Under the pieces are notes generated by a model, which worked only from the letters and a program-made list of their open reading frames with translations, did not search any database and had not been told where the DNA came from. From NCBI GenBank assembly GCA_018365265.1, contig JAGZKI010000010.1, positions 1 through 48,041 on the forward strand: a DNA stretch of 48,041 bases. Reading direction: 5' to 3'. The stretch's first letter is position 1, and the number at the start of each line of letters is the position of its first letter. Of this stretch, positions 23,884 through 30,768 are shown in pieces. Origin of the DNA: Streptococcus parasanguinis. Lineage in GTDB: Bacteria; Bacillota; Bacilli; Lactobacillales; Streptococcaceae. The translations under genes and the position numbers were made by a program.

Positions 23884-24174
23884 ATGAAACTCAAAAATCT
23901 CTTTTGGTTTGCAACAGGAGCTAGCATTAGCTACCAGCTAGTAAAAAACCGCAAAGAAATTAAAACAGAGGTGACTGAATCCAGCCAATTGGTCAAGGGA
24001 ATTCAAGATAACCTAGCAAAAATCCAACGTAATCTGGATATTATCCAAGACCAAAAGACCAATCTTCAAGAATTGGTAACGGATTTCCAATACAAGACCA
24101 AACTATTTCGTCAACAAGCAACAGCCTCTCTAAAAGAAATTCAAGACATCTGGCAACCAAGTAAAAACGATTGA
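23884..24174 (+). CDS. small YtxH-like membrane-anchored coiled-coil protein
   Basis: A 96-residue protein. The first ~20 residues (LKNLFWFATGASISYQLV) form a weak hydrophobic segment with the G-x-x-x-S pattern seen in YtxH-type anchors. The rest is a charged helix with heptad-like spacing (NLAKIQRNLDIIQDQKTNLQELV), likely a coiled coil on the cytoplasmic side. It starts with AAAGGAGG seven bases before ATG and is cotranscribed with hit. Its function is unknown; B. subtilis YtxH is a general-stress protein, but homology here is only suggestive. Confidence 0.8.
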   Translation: MKLKNLFWFATGASISYQLVKNRKEIKTEVTESSQLVKGIQDNLAKIQRNLDIIQDQKTNLQELVTDFQYKTKLFRQQATASLKEIQDIWQPSKND

Positions 24175-24194
24175 GAAAACTCAATCGTTTTTTT
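24164..24194. terminator. bidirectional terminator between hit operon and LCP gene
   Basis: AAAACGATTGAG, loop AAAA, CTCAATCGTTTT followed by TTT. It overlaps the stop codon of the YtxH-like gene and ends just before the convergent LCP gene stop. Confidence 0.85.
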
Positions 24195-24195
24195 C

Positions 24196-25398
24196 TTATT
24201 CTGAAGGTACCGTAGGTGTCACACTGCTCGACTCTGTAGCTGCAGGAGCAACTGGTGTCACTGGTGTCACTGGTGCAACAGAACTTTGAGGCGTCACCAC
24301 TCCCGTATCCTGGGTCGATGGTACAACTGGTAGTTGGTTAAACTCTTGGTAAACAGGTGCTTCCTCAGATGAGGCCGCTGGCGTATCATTTTGAGAAGAA
24401 GCATTCTTCAACTCTTCATCTCCATCTAATAGGTAAGCATTGGTTTTCAATGTTTTAATTTCTTTCATCCCCAAAGCTTTGCGGATGATATTTTGAATTT
24501 TCAAGAGATGTTTTGAAGTGACAATCTGATAACTTCCGCCATCTGCTAAGGTGGCATCTTCTCCTTTCAGCTGGTACTGATGAATCGTTGAAAGGGCATC
24601 TTTATATCCTAACAATTGAAGAAGACTATTACTGTCAAGCGCTATGTTGGTTTGCATATTGTCACTAACAGACTCAATGATTCCTTTGTAGTGACTCAAA
24701 CTATTGAGGCTTAAAACTTTCTCAACAATCTTTTTGATCACTTCACGTTGGCGTTTTTGACGTCCGTAGTCTCCTTCTGGGTCTTGGTAGCGCATGCGTG
24801 AATAAACGAGAGCTTGGTCCCCATTAATCTCCTGACGTCCTGGTGCGATCTTAGCCGTATATTCTGGCTCATTTTCCTCGATCGAGATATCGAAGTCAAA
24901 TGGATTGTTGACTGTGATGCCACCAACCTTATCCACTAATTGAACCAGTCCCTTCATATTGATCATGACATAGCGGTCAATATGGATATTCAAAAGATCT
25001 TGAATGGTCTTAATGGCTAACTTGGCACCGCCTTGAGCATAAGCCGAATTCAATTTTGCTTGGACCGTTTCGCCATCTGAAGTAATATTGGTTAGGATAT
25101 CTCTTTCCAAGCTCGTCATGGTTGTTTCTTTTGTTTGAGGATTAACAGTCACCAAAATCATAGTATCACTATTTCCGGCCCAAGGATCTTCCCGAGAACC
25201 GCTACCTGTATCAACCCCCATCAAAAGGATGGTCATCGGCTTGTTTTCTGCAATGACATTGGTCTCATTTCCAAAGCCTTTATAGGTCTTACTGAGAGTC
25301 CCAGTCGTTTGGTTTAGGATGGTAAGGCCATAAGCCCCAATCCCAATCACTGTTACCGTCAATAAGCTCAAAAACATTAAAATAATTTTTTTAACCAT
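24196..25398 (-). CDS. lytR: LytR-CpsA-Psr family cell-wall glycopolymer ligase
   Basis: A 400-residue membrane-anchored extracytoplasmic enzyme. Residues 5-28 are the single N-terminal membrane helix; the LCP domain spans about 85-240, with the LLMGVDTGSG...NSDTMILVTVNP motif, SLERDI and the arginine pair in SRMRYQDPEGDYGRQKRQ that bind polyprenyl pyrophosphate. LCP enzymes transfer teichoic acid or capsule to peptidoglycan. The C-terminal ~60 residues are a Pro/Thr/Ser/Val-rich tail with VTP repeats. Third gene of the tsaE-GNAT-LCP operon, a conserved streptococcal order. The exact paralogue name is uncertain. Confidence 0.9.
   Translation of the reverse strand: MVKKIILMFLSLLTVTVIGIGAYGLTILNQTTGTLSKTYKGFGNETNVIAENKPMTILLMGVDTGSGSREDPWAGNSDTMILVTVNPQTKETTMTSLERDILTNITSDGETVQAKLNSAYAQGGAKLAIKTIQDLLNIHIDRYVMINMKGLVQLVDKVGGITVNNPFDFDISIEENEPEYTAKIAPGRQEINGDQALVYSRMRYQDPEGDYGRQKRQREVIKKIVEKVLSLNSLSHYKGIIESVSDNMQTNIALDSNSLLQLLGYKDALSTIHQYQLKGEDATLADGGSYQIVTSKHLLKIQNIIRKALGMKEIKTLKTNAYLLDGDEELKNASSQNDTPAASSEEAPVYQEFNQLPVVPSTQDTGVVTPQSSVAPVTPVTPVAPAATESSSVTPTVPSE
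24249..24279. repeat. short tandem repeat encoding VTP units in the LCP tail
   Basis: ACTGGTGTC repeated three times with slight variation, encoding the Val-Thr-Pro repeats near the LCP protein C-terminus. Such repeats can change copy number by slippage in steps of whole codons. Confidence 0.6.
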
Positions 25399-25411
25399 AT
25401 AGAATCTCTCT

Positions 25412-25942
25412 CTAATCTATCAGTTTCCCCATAAGGTAAACATCTAAGAATTCTCCTTCAGCTGAACAAGCTCCACGAGCTTGGCAACCTTCGATCTCAA
25501 AACCTAACTTTTTATACAGGTGAACCGCCCGTTCATTGCGCACTTGGACATTCAAGACTAGTTTCCTAAGAACACCGGTCGAGTGCGCCCACTCGATCCC
25601 TTCTTCCAACAGGATCTGTCCAAGCCCTTGATTCCAATAAGCTTTTTGAACCACAATAAAGACATCACCAATATGCCGAATGGACCGTTGAGAAGCTGCA
25701 GTGATATTTAACAAAGCTGCCAGTTCCTGATCTAGAAATAGCAAGAGGCAAATCCGGTTTTCCGCCATCTCTTGCACCATCAGAAATTGCTCCATGTCTG
25801 CTGGAGACATGCCAATTCCAGCTTCATCTAGTGTCATGTAATCTGACTCTTTCCCAACTTGATTTAAGAAATCAACGACAAGAGCCGCATCTGCACTGTC
25901 AGCTTGCCGAATTTCTACTGTCACTTCCTTTTCCTTAGTCAT
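25412..25942 (-). CDS. GNAT family N-acetyltransferase
   Basis: A 176-residue acyltransferase. The GNAT acetyl-CoA loop is visible as VVQKAYWNQGLGQILLEEGIEW (about 100-121), and the C-terminal NERAVHLYKKLGFE motif is typical. The substrate is unknown; its place between tsaE and the LCP gene is like other streptococci, but sequence does not mark it as RimI. The frame also allows a TTG at 25963, but ATG at 25940-25942 with AGGTGG upstream is better. It overlaps the tsaE stop by 8 bases. Confidence 0.88.
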   Translation of the reverse strand: MTKEKEVTVEIRQADSADAALVVDFLNQVGKESDYMTLDEAGIGMSPADMEQFLMVQEMAENRICLLLFLDQELAALLNITAASQRSIRHIGDVFIVVQKAYWNQGLGQILLEEGIEWAHSTGVLRKLVLNVQVRNERAVHLYKKLGFEIEGCQARGACSAEGEFLDVYLMGKLID

Positions 25943-26390
25943 CCGTTTTTTCCACCTGCTCAAAGGATGTCAGTAAAGCTTCTGCACGCGCTCCATGAGC
26001 TTCAAAAGCTAACTCTCGCCCATCTTCTAATTTTCGGATAAAAATTTTTAGATAAGCATCCGAAAGACTCGGCTCAATCAGCTCTCCCCATTCAATAATG
26101 GTAGCACCATCTCCAAATAGAAAATCATCTAAATCAATAGAATCTGGATCATTCCCAATCCGGTAAACATCCAAATGGTACAAAGGCAAGCGGCCTTCGT
26201 ATTCACGAACAATGGTATAGGTCGGACTTTTAATCATCTGATCAATCCCTAACCCCTTTGCAATCCCTTTGGTGAAGGTTGTTTTTCCTGCCCCAAGATC
26301 ACCTGATAAGATGATCACATCTTGCTTTTCTAAGAGTTTTCCTAGCTGTTTTCCTAGAGCAATCAGCTCCGTTTCATTGTGACTAATCAT
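25935..26390 (-). CDS. tsaE: tRNA threonylcarbamoyladenosine biosynthesis ATPase TsaE
   Basis: A 151-residue P-loop protein that works with TsaB-TsaD to make t6A37 in ANN-decoding tRNAs. Walker A GDLGAGKTT is at residues 30-38, followed by MIKSPTYTIVREYEG and the LYHLDVYR motif of the family. I start it at ATG 26388-26390 (MISHNETELIALG), the family start; a GTG further upstream (26447) is unlikely. Directly upstream lies TGGTATAAT, ending only 6 bases before the ATG, so the mRNA may be leaderless. First gene of the tsaE-GNAT-LCP operon. Confidence 0.94.
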   Translation of the reverse strand: MISHNETELIALGKQLGKLLEKQDVIILSGDLGAGKTTFTKGIAKGLGIDQMIKSPTYTIVREYEGRLPLYHLDVYRIGNDPDSIDLDDFLFGDGATIIEWGELIEPSLSDAYLKIFIRKLEDGRELAFEAHGARAEALLTSFEQVEKTDD

Positions 26391-26396
26391 TTCTCT

Positions 26397-26402
26397 ATTA
26401 TA
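26397..26402 (-). promoter_or_regulatory. extended -10 promoter abutting tsaE start
   Basis: On the leftward strand TGGTATAAT with only AGAGAA before the ATG. The expected transcription start falls on or beside the A of the start codon, predicting a leaderless transcript. Confidence 0.5.
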
Positions 26403-26570
26403 CCAAACTTTTTTAAAATCTGCTCTTTCTTTTAGAAATTGTTCCACTCAGGTTTGCTTTTTAGATAGATAGTCAAACTATTTTAAAGTAAAATAAGTTA
26501 AGTGATTCTGCAAAAAAATAAATTTGAGTTCCAATTTTTAAATCGATTTAAGAAAATACTGAAACTTTCC

Positions 26571-26690
26571 GCTGTGAGAAAAGTGCCTGAAAAAATAACG
26601 TTTCAGGCACTCGGAATTATTGAGACCTTAGGCTCAATAATTAGTCATGGAACTTCAAAGAAGTTCGCTGACGTCCGTACTCACCTAAGG
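26571..26690. repeat. paired-hairpin intergenic element, copy 2
   Basis: Read on the leftward strand: a small hairpin (GAACTTCTTTGAAGTTC), then CATGACTAA, hairpin 1 (AATTATTGAGCC, TAA, GGTCTCAATAATT), a 3-base gap, hairpin 2 (AGTGCCTGAAA, 8-base loop, TTTCAGGCACT), and TCACAGCGG. Hairpin 1 shares GAGCCTAAGGTCTC with the copy at 4031-4140; hairpin 2 has arms of the same 11-bp length but unrelated sequence; the final box matches TCACTGTGG of copy 1 at 7 of 9 positions. Confidence 0.6.
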
Positions 26691-26722
26691 AATGTTTTTG
26701 GTATAACTTTGTCTTCAATCTG

Positions 26723-26753
26723 AAAGGAATGGGAAACCACTCCCATTCCTTTT
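26723..26753. terminator. terminator after the purine permease
   Basis: AAGGAATGGGA, loop AACCAC, TCCCATTCCTT: an 11-bp perfect stem 20 bases past the permease stop. The T-run is stronger on the rightward strand, so termination of the leftward gene may be partial. Confidence 0.65.
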
Positions 26754-26771
26754 TAAATATTTCCCTGATAA

Positions 26772-28193
26772 CTAATTCAAGGCCATGCTCACGTAGTTTA
26801 AGATAAAGAGAACATCTAGGATCCAAATCATGCTGTGCACTTCTTTGGCTTGTCCTTTAACCACTTTCACCAAGCTATAGGTGATAAATCCAGCAGCGAT
26901 CCCTTGAGTAATTGAGTAGCTGAAGCCCATAAAGATAGAAGTGAAGAAGGCAGGAACGGCTTCTGACATATCTTCCCAATGGATATTTTTCAAACCACTC
27001 AACATCATGATCCCAACAACAATCAAAATTGGAGCTGTGGCAGCGGTCGGTACAATCGCTAGCAAGGGACTAAAGAGACTTGAAATAGCAAAACAGATCG
27101 CAACAACCAAGGCTGTCAAACCAGTGCGTCCACCCGCTCCAATACCGGCTGCAGATTCTACATAAGTGGTCACATTTGAAGTCCCTGCAATAGCTCCAAC
27201 TGAAGTCGCTACAAGGTCAGAATAGAGAGCTTTATCTAATTTCACTGATTGATGGTTTTCCCCATTCGTCGCAACAATCCCAACTTTTTCACCCGTACCG
27301 ATCAAAGTTCCAATTGTATCAAAAATATCGGTCAAGGAGAAGGCTAAGATTGCCATTAAGGTTTCAGGCAAACGAGACGTATTGGAAATCAACGAACCCA
27401 ATCCTTTCGATCCTAAAGCTTGACCAAAGATCGTGCCTAAATCATTAAAGGCAGCTCCTAGATGGTTACTTGCAAAGTCGATTTTGCTGATATCAACAAC
27501 ATGGATTAGAATTCCAAGAACCGTCGTCACTAAGATGGAAAGGATAATCCCTCCCTTAATCCCTTTGACAACAAAGAAAATGGTAATCGCAAGACCAACA
27601 AGGGCTAAGAGGACGGCTGGATTGTTAAAATCAACCAAACCAGGAACAGCAGATGCATTGGCTGAGATCGTTGCATTCGCCTTATCTGCTCCTTCTCCGA
27701 CCACTGTATAGGTATGAGGGTCAATCGTAAATTTCAAAAATCCTGCATTCTTAATCCCAACATAGGCCAAGAAAATCCCAATCCCCGCTGAAATAGCAGA
27801 GCGTAGGGCTGTCGGAATCGATTCGATGATCATCTTCCGAACATTTGTCAATGTGATGATCAATGAAATCACACCACAAATGAAGACCATTCCCAAAGCT
27901 TCCTGCCATGAGTAGCCCATACCAAATACAACGGTAAAGGTAAAGAAGGCATTCAAGCCCATTCCTGGTGCTTGTGCATAGGGTAAATTGGCATAAAAAG
28001 CCATCATCAAGGTTCCGACCACAGATCCAATAATCGTTGCAAGGAAGACCCCTTGAGCTGGCATACCTGTTTGTGACAACATTTGAGGATTTACGAAGAG
28101 GATATAACTCATCGCAAAAAAGGTTGTCAGACCAGCAAGAACCTCTGTCCGAACAGTGGTTCCATGTTCTGAAAGTTTAAAAAACTTATCCAT
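26772..28193 (-). CDS. purine nucleobase permease, AzgA/PbuG-type (NCS2)
   Basis: A 473-residue membrane transporter with about 12-14 hydrophobic segments. The start MDKFFKLSEHGTTVRTEVLAGLTTFFAMSY and the QAPGMGLNAFFTFTV motif (near residue 82) are diagnostic of the AzgA/PbuG/PbuO branch, which imports guanine, hypoxanthine or adenine. The frame is open to 28235 through a TTG, but ATG 28191-28193 is the family start, with AAGGAG about 11 bases upstream. Transcribed alone from 28254-28282, with a PurBox-like site at the transcription start. Confidence 0.9.
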   Translation of the reverse strand: MDKFFKLSEHGTTVRTEVLAGLTTFFAMSYILFVNPQMLSQTGMPAQGVFLATIIGSVVGTLMMAFYANLPYAQAPGMGLNAFFTFTVVFGMGYSWQEALGMVFICGVISLIITLTNVRKMIIESIPTALRSAISAGIGIFLAYVGIKNAGFLKFTIDPHTYTVVGEGADKANATISANASAVPGLVDFNNPAVLLALVGLAITIFFVVKGIKGGIILSILVTTVLGILIHVVDISKIDFASNHLGAAFNDLGTIFGQALGSKGLGSLISNTSRLPETLMAILAFSLTDIFDTIGTLIGTGEKVGIVATNGENHQSVKLDKALYSDLVATSVGAIAGTSNVTTYVESAAGIGAGGRTGLTALVVAICFAISSLFSPLLAIVPTAATAPILIVVGIMMLSGLKNIHWEDMSEAVPAFFTSIFMGFSYSITQGIAAGFITYSLVKVVKGQAKEVHSMIWILDVLFILNYVSMALN

Positions 28194-28234
28194 TTCAGAA
28201 TAAACTCCTTTTTCATCATTCTCGCTCCCAATCA

Positions 28235-28247
28235 ATTTGCGAACGTT
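28235..28247 (+). promoter_or_regulatory. PurBox-like site before purine permease
   Basis: ATTTGCGAACGTT matches the lactococcal/streptococcal PurBox AWWWCCGAACWWT at 11 of 13 positions. It covers the predicted start of the permease transcript, which suits repression by PurR. Confidence 0.4.
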
Positions 28248-28253
28248 ATATCT

Positions 28254-28282
28254 ATTCTACCAAAAGATCTTTCGTCTTTCAA
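28254..28282 (-). promoter_or_regulatory. promoter of purine permease
   Basis: -35 TTGAAA (28277-28282), 17-bp spacer, -10 TAGAAT (28254-28259), reading leftward. Confidence 0.7.
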
Positions 28283-28332
28283 GAAATCCCGCTTCGCTTC
28301 TCGATTTTTGAGCGCTTTTCCGATTTTTCTGA

Positions 28333-28338
28333 TATAAT
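28333..28338 (+). promoter_or_regulatory. extended -10 promoter of HAD hydrolase
   Basis: TGATATAAT pointing right, 30 bases before the ATG; a TTGAGC sits 19 bases upstream as a possible -35. Confidence 0.6.
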
Positions 28339-28368
28339 GGTCTCATTCTTCTCGAAAGGAACTGAAAT

Positions 28369-29181
28369 ATGCATAAAAAGATGATCGCTCTAGATCTAGA
28401 CGGAACCCTCTTAAATTCCGAAAGCAAATTGAGCGACTTTACCATTGATACCATTAAAAAAATTAGCGCTCTTGGCCATAAAATCATTATTACAACAGGA
28501 CGTCCCTACCGTATGGCCCATACCTATTACAAACAACTAGAGCTTGATACTCCGATGATCAATTTCAATGGCTCCCTCACCCATCTGCCTGAGAAAAAAT
28601 GGGCAGATGAACAATGTTTAACTTTAGATAAAAAATACCTCCTAGATATGGTCGCCAACCGGGATACCATCCAAGCGGACTTTATAGCTGGCGAATACCG
28701 CAATAAATTCTATATTACCGATCCAAATGAGCAAGTCGCAGACCCTAAATTATTCGGTATCGAGGCTTTCCAACCAGAAAATCAATTTAATCCAGAACGG
28801 GTAACAAGTGACCCAAACTGTATCCTTTTTCAAACGAAAGCGGAAGACAAATATGCTCTGGCAGATGAAATGAATCGGCATTATGACTACAATCTGTCTA
28901 TTAATACTTGGGGTGGTCCTTTAAATATTCTGGAATGCAATCCCAAAAATGTAACCAAAGCATCCGCTCTGACCTACCTTCTGGATAAACTCAATATGGA
29001 TCAGAAAGATTTGATTGCCTTTGGAGACGAGCACAATGATACTGAGATGCTAGCTCTAGCTGGTTATGGATACGCTATGAAAAATGCCAGCTCCATCCTT
29101 CTCCCCTATGCAGACTCCATCACTGATTTCACGAATAATGAAGATGGTGTCGCGCGTCAACTCATTCAATTATTCTTATAA
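28369..29181 (+). CDS. Cof-type HAD-IIB family sugar-phosphatase
   Basis: A 270-residue cytosolic phosphatase. Motif I LDLDGTLLNSESKL gives the catalytic Asp9 and Asp11; motif II includes ITTGRPYRM; motif IV is FGDEHNDTEML near the C-terminus, followed by the family's GYAMKNAS. The C2B cap lies between. Cof enzymes act on sugar phosphates, FMN or PLP; the substrate cannot be read here. The synteny purine permease-Cof-adhP-manLMN matches pneumococci. Ends at a terminator at 29189-29216. Confidence 0.93.
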   Translation: MHKKMIALDLDGTLLNSESKLSDFTIDTIKKISALGHKIIITTGRPYRMAHTYYKQLELDTPMINFNGSLTHLPEKKWADEQCLTLDKKYLLDMVANRDTIQADFIAGEYRNKFYITDPNEQVADPKLFGIEAFQPENQFNPERVTSDPNCILFQTKAEDKYALADEMNRHYDYNLSINTWGGPLNILECNPKNVTKASALTYLLDKLNMDQKDLIAFGDEHNDTEMLALAGYGYAMKNASSILLPYADSITDFTNNEDGVARQLIQLFL

Positions 29182-29188
29182 TAGGAAC

Positions 29189-29216
29189 AGACATGAGCTA
29201 TCCCCTCATGTCTTTT
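29189..29216 (+). terminator. terminator of HAD hydrolase gene
   Basis: AGACATGAG, loop CTATCCC, CTCATGTCT, then TTTTT. Confidence 0.88.
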
Positions 29217-29272
29217 TCTGCGCTAAATCCTTAATCGGTTAATCAATACCCTTCTTTTTTTCCATTTTTTTA

Positions 29273-29301
29273 TTGTTCAATAGATAAGTTTGTGATATTA
29301 T
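29273..29301 (+). promoter_or_regulatory. adhP promoter
   Basis: -35 TTGTTC (29273-29278), 17-bp spacer, -10 TATTAT (29296-29301). Confidence 0.7.
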
Positions 29302-29307
29302 TAACAT
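29290..29307 (+). promoter_or_regulatory. Rex-like operator over the adhP -10
   Basis: TTGTGA-TATTAT-TAACAT resembles the Rex operator TTGTGA-N6-TCACAA: left half perfect, right half 4 of 6. It exactly frames the -10, so an NAD(H)-sensing repressor there would block the promoter. Rex control of alcohol dehydrogenases is known in Gram-positives. Confidence 0.5.
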
Positions 29308-29315
29308 AGTTATTA

Positions 29316-29330
29316 AAGAAGCGCTTTCAA
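29316..29330 (-). promoter_or_regulatory. cre-like site downstream of adhP promoter
   Basis: On the leftward strand TTGAAAGCGCTTCTT, close to the CcpA consensus WTGNAARCGNWWWCA. It lies about 15-30 bases downstream of the -10, a road-block position. Confidence 0.55.
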
Positions 29331-29370
29331 AAATTCTAAATCGCTTCTCGTTCACTTAAGGAGGAACAAA

Positions 29371-30393
29371 ATGAAAGCTGTTGTTGTAAATCCAGAAGGT
29401 ACTGGTGTTGAAATCGTTGCAAACAAAGACATGCGTCCACTTGAAACAGGGGAAGCTCTTGTTCAAATCGAATACTGTGGTGTCTGCCACACTGACTTGC
29501 ACGTTGCTCATGGAGACTTCGGTAAAGTTCCAGGCCGTGTTCTTGGACACGAAGGAATCGGTATTGTTAAAGAAGTTGCTCCAGATGTCAAGAGCCTAAA
29601 AGTTGGGGATCGTGTCAGTGTCGCATGGTTCTTCGAAGGATGTGGAACTTGTGAATACTGTACAACTGGTCGTGAAACTCTTTGCCGTACTGTAAAAAAT
29701 GCTGGTTACTCTGTTGATGGAGGGATGGCTGAACAATGTATCGTTACTGCAGATTACGCAGTGAAAGTACCTGAAGGATTAGATCCAGCCCAAGCATCTT
29801 CTATTACGTGTGCAGGTGTTACCACTTATAAAGCCATCAAAGAAGCCAAAGCTGAACCAGGACAATGGATTGTTATCTATGGAGCTGGTGGACTAGGAAA
29901 CTTGGCTGTTCAATATGCTAAGAAAGTCTTCAACGCACATGTCATCGCTGTCGATATCAACAATGATAAACTAGAATTGGCGAAAGAAGTTGGTGCAGAC
30001 TTTGTCATCAACGGTCGCGAAGTTGAAGATGTCCCAGGATTGATTAAAGAAAAAACAAATGGTGGAGCTCACTCTGCTGTCGTAACAGCTGTTTCTAAAG
30101 TAGCTTTCAACCAAGCAGTAGATTCTGTTCGTGCAGGCGGCCGCGTGGTTGCAGTTGGTCTTCCTTCTGAAATGATGGACCTCAGCATTGTGAAAACTGT
30201 ATTAGATGGTATCCAAGTCATTGGTTCTCTTGTAGGAACTCGTAAAGACTTGGAAGAAGCCTTCCAATTTGGTGCAGAAGGCTTGGTAGTCCCTGTCGTT
30301 CAAAAACGTCCAGTAGAAGATGCAGTCAAAGTCTTTGACGAAATGGAAGCTGGAACCATTCAAGGACGTATGGTACTTGACTTTACAAACTAA
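29371..30393 (+). CDS. adhP: zinc-dependent alcohol dehydrogenase
   Basis: A 340-residue medium-chain dehydrogenase that interconverts ethanol/acetaldehyde or other alcohols with NAD(H). The catalytic zinc ligands are Cys36 (EYCGVCHTDLH) and His60 (GHEGIG), with a third Cys near 146 (ITCAG). The structural zinc uses Cys91, Cys94, Cys97 and Cys105 (CGTCEYCTTGRETLC). The Rossmann motif is GAGGLGNLAVQ. The sequence closely resembles AdhP of other streptococci. Monocistronic, with AAGGAGG before ATG, a Rex-like operator, a cre-like site and a terminator at 30410-30436. Confidence 0.95.
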   Translation: MKAVVVNPEGTGVEIVANKDMRPLETGEALVQIEYCGVCHTDLHVAHGDFGKVPGRVLGHEGIGIVKEVAPDVKSLKVGDRVSVAWFFEGCGTCEYCTTGRETLCRTVKNAGYSVDGGMAEQCIVTADYAVKVPEGLDPAQASSITCAGVTTYKAIKEAKAEPGQWIVIYGAGGLGNLAVQYAKKVFNAHVIAVDINNDKLELAKEVGADFVINGREVEDVPGLIKEKTNGGAHSAVVTAVSKVAFNQAVDSVRAGGRVVAVGLPSEMMDLSIVKTVLDGIQVIGSLVGTRKDLEEAFQFGAEGLVVPVVQKRPVEDAVKVFDEMEAGTIQGRMVLDFTN

Positions 30394-30409
30394 ACAACTG
30401 AACCTACAG

Positions 30410-30436
30410 GACTAGCCCAACTGGGCTAGTCTTTTT
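30410..30436 (+). terminator. terminator of adhP
   Basis: GACTAGCCCA, loop AC, TGGGCTAGTC, then TTTTT: a perfect 10-bp GC-rich stem. Confidence 0.92.
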
Positions 30437-30676
30437 GAGTGCTCTAAATCACTCTATTTTACAATTTATTATATATTTATTTTTTATTTTTGCGGATATA
30501 GATCGATTGTTGGAATATTTTTATTGAAATTCAAATCCTATGAAACCTACATATCATTGCTTTCTTCTGCCATCATCAACTAATAAACAAGAGCCATTCA
30601 AGAGCATTCTTTTTCTATCTAACGATAATTTAATATAATAAATCAATGTTTTTACATCGAGATTTTGATAGAAAAA
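30437..30676. other. AT-rich upstream region of the man operon
   Basis: About 240 bases with no ORF. It is strongly AT-rich (TATATATTTATTTTTTATTTTT-like tracts near 30470), which may act as an UP element or bent DNA for the manL promoter. I see no second convincing promoter or operator. Confidence 0.4.
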
Positions 30677-30705
30677 TTGACTTAAGTGTGGAAACGATTT
30701 ATAAT
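30677..30705 (+). promoter_or_regulatory. manLMN promoter with cre in spacer
   Basis: -35 TTGACT (30677-30682), 17-bp spacer, perfect -10 TATAAT (30700-30705). A cre-like TGGAAACGATTTAT (30689-30702) fills the spacer and fits TGNAANCGNTNNCA at 8 of 10 fixed positions. Confidence 0.8.
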
Positions 30706-30768
30706 AAAGTAGCTTAAAGTTTTCTTAAACTGAAAGTCAAACAAATTTTATAAGGAGGAATGTCAATA

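Larger units (their letters stand above)
26391..26771. other. 381-bp gene-free stretch between tsaE and the purine permease
   Basis: No ORF of interest. It holds the tsaE -10 (26397-26402), an AT-rich stretch (about 26455-26560), the paired-hairpin element (26571-26690) and the hairpin ending the permease gene (26723-26753). Confidence 0.7.

Noticed and set aside
26448..26771. degraded insertion sequence in the tsaE-permease gap
   Set aside because: No transposase fragment in any frame and no IS-like terminal repeats; the palindromes fit a small repeat element better.
28194..28368. purine riboswitch before the permease
   Set aside because: The intergenic space lacks the conserved aptamer core and is too short once the divergent promoters are placed.
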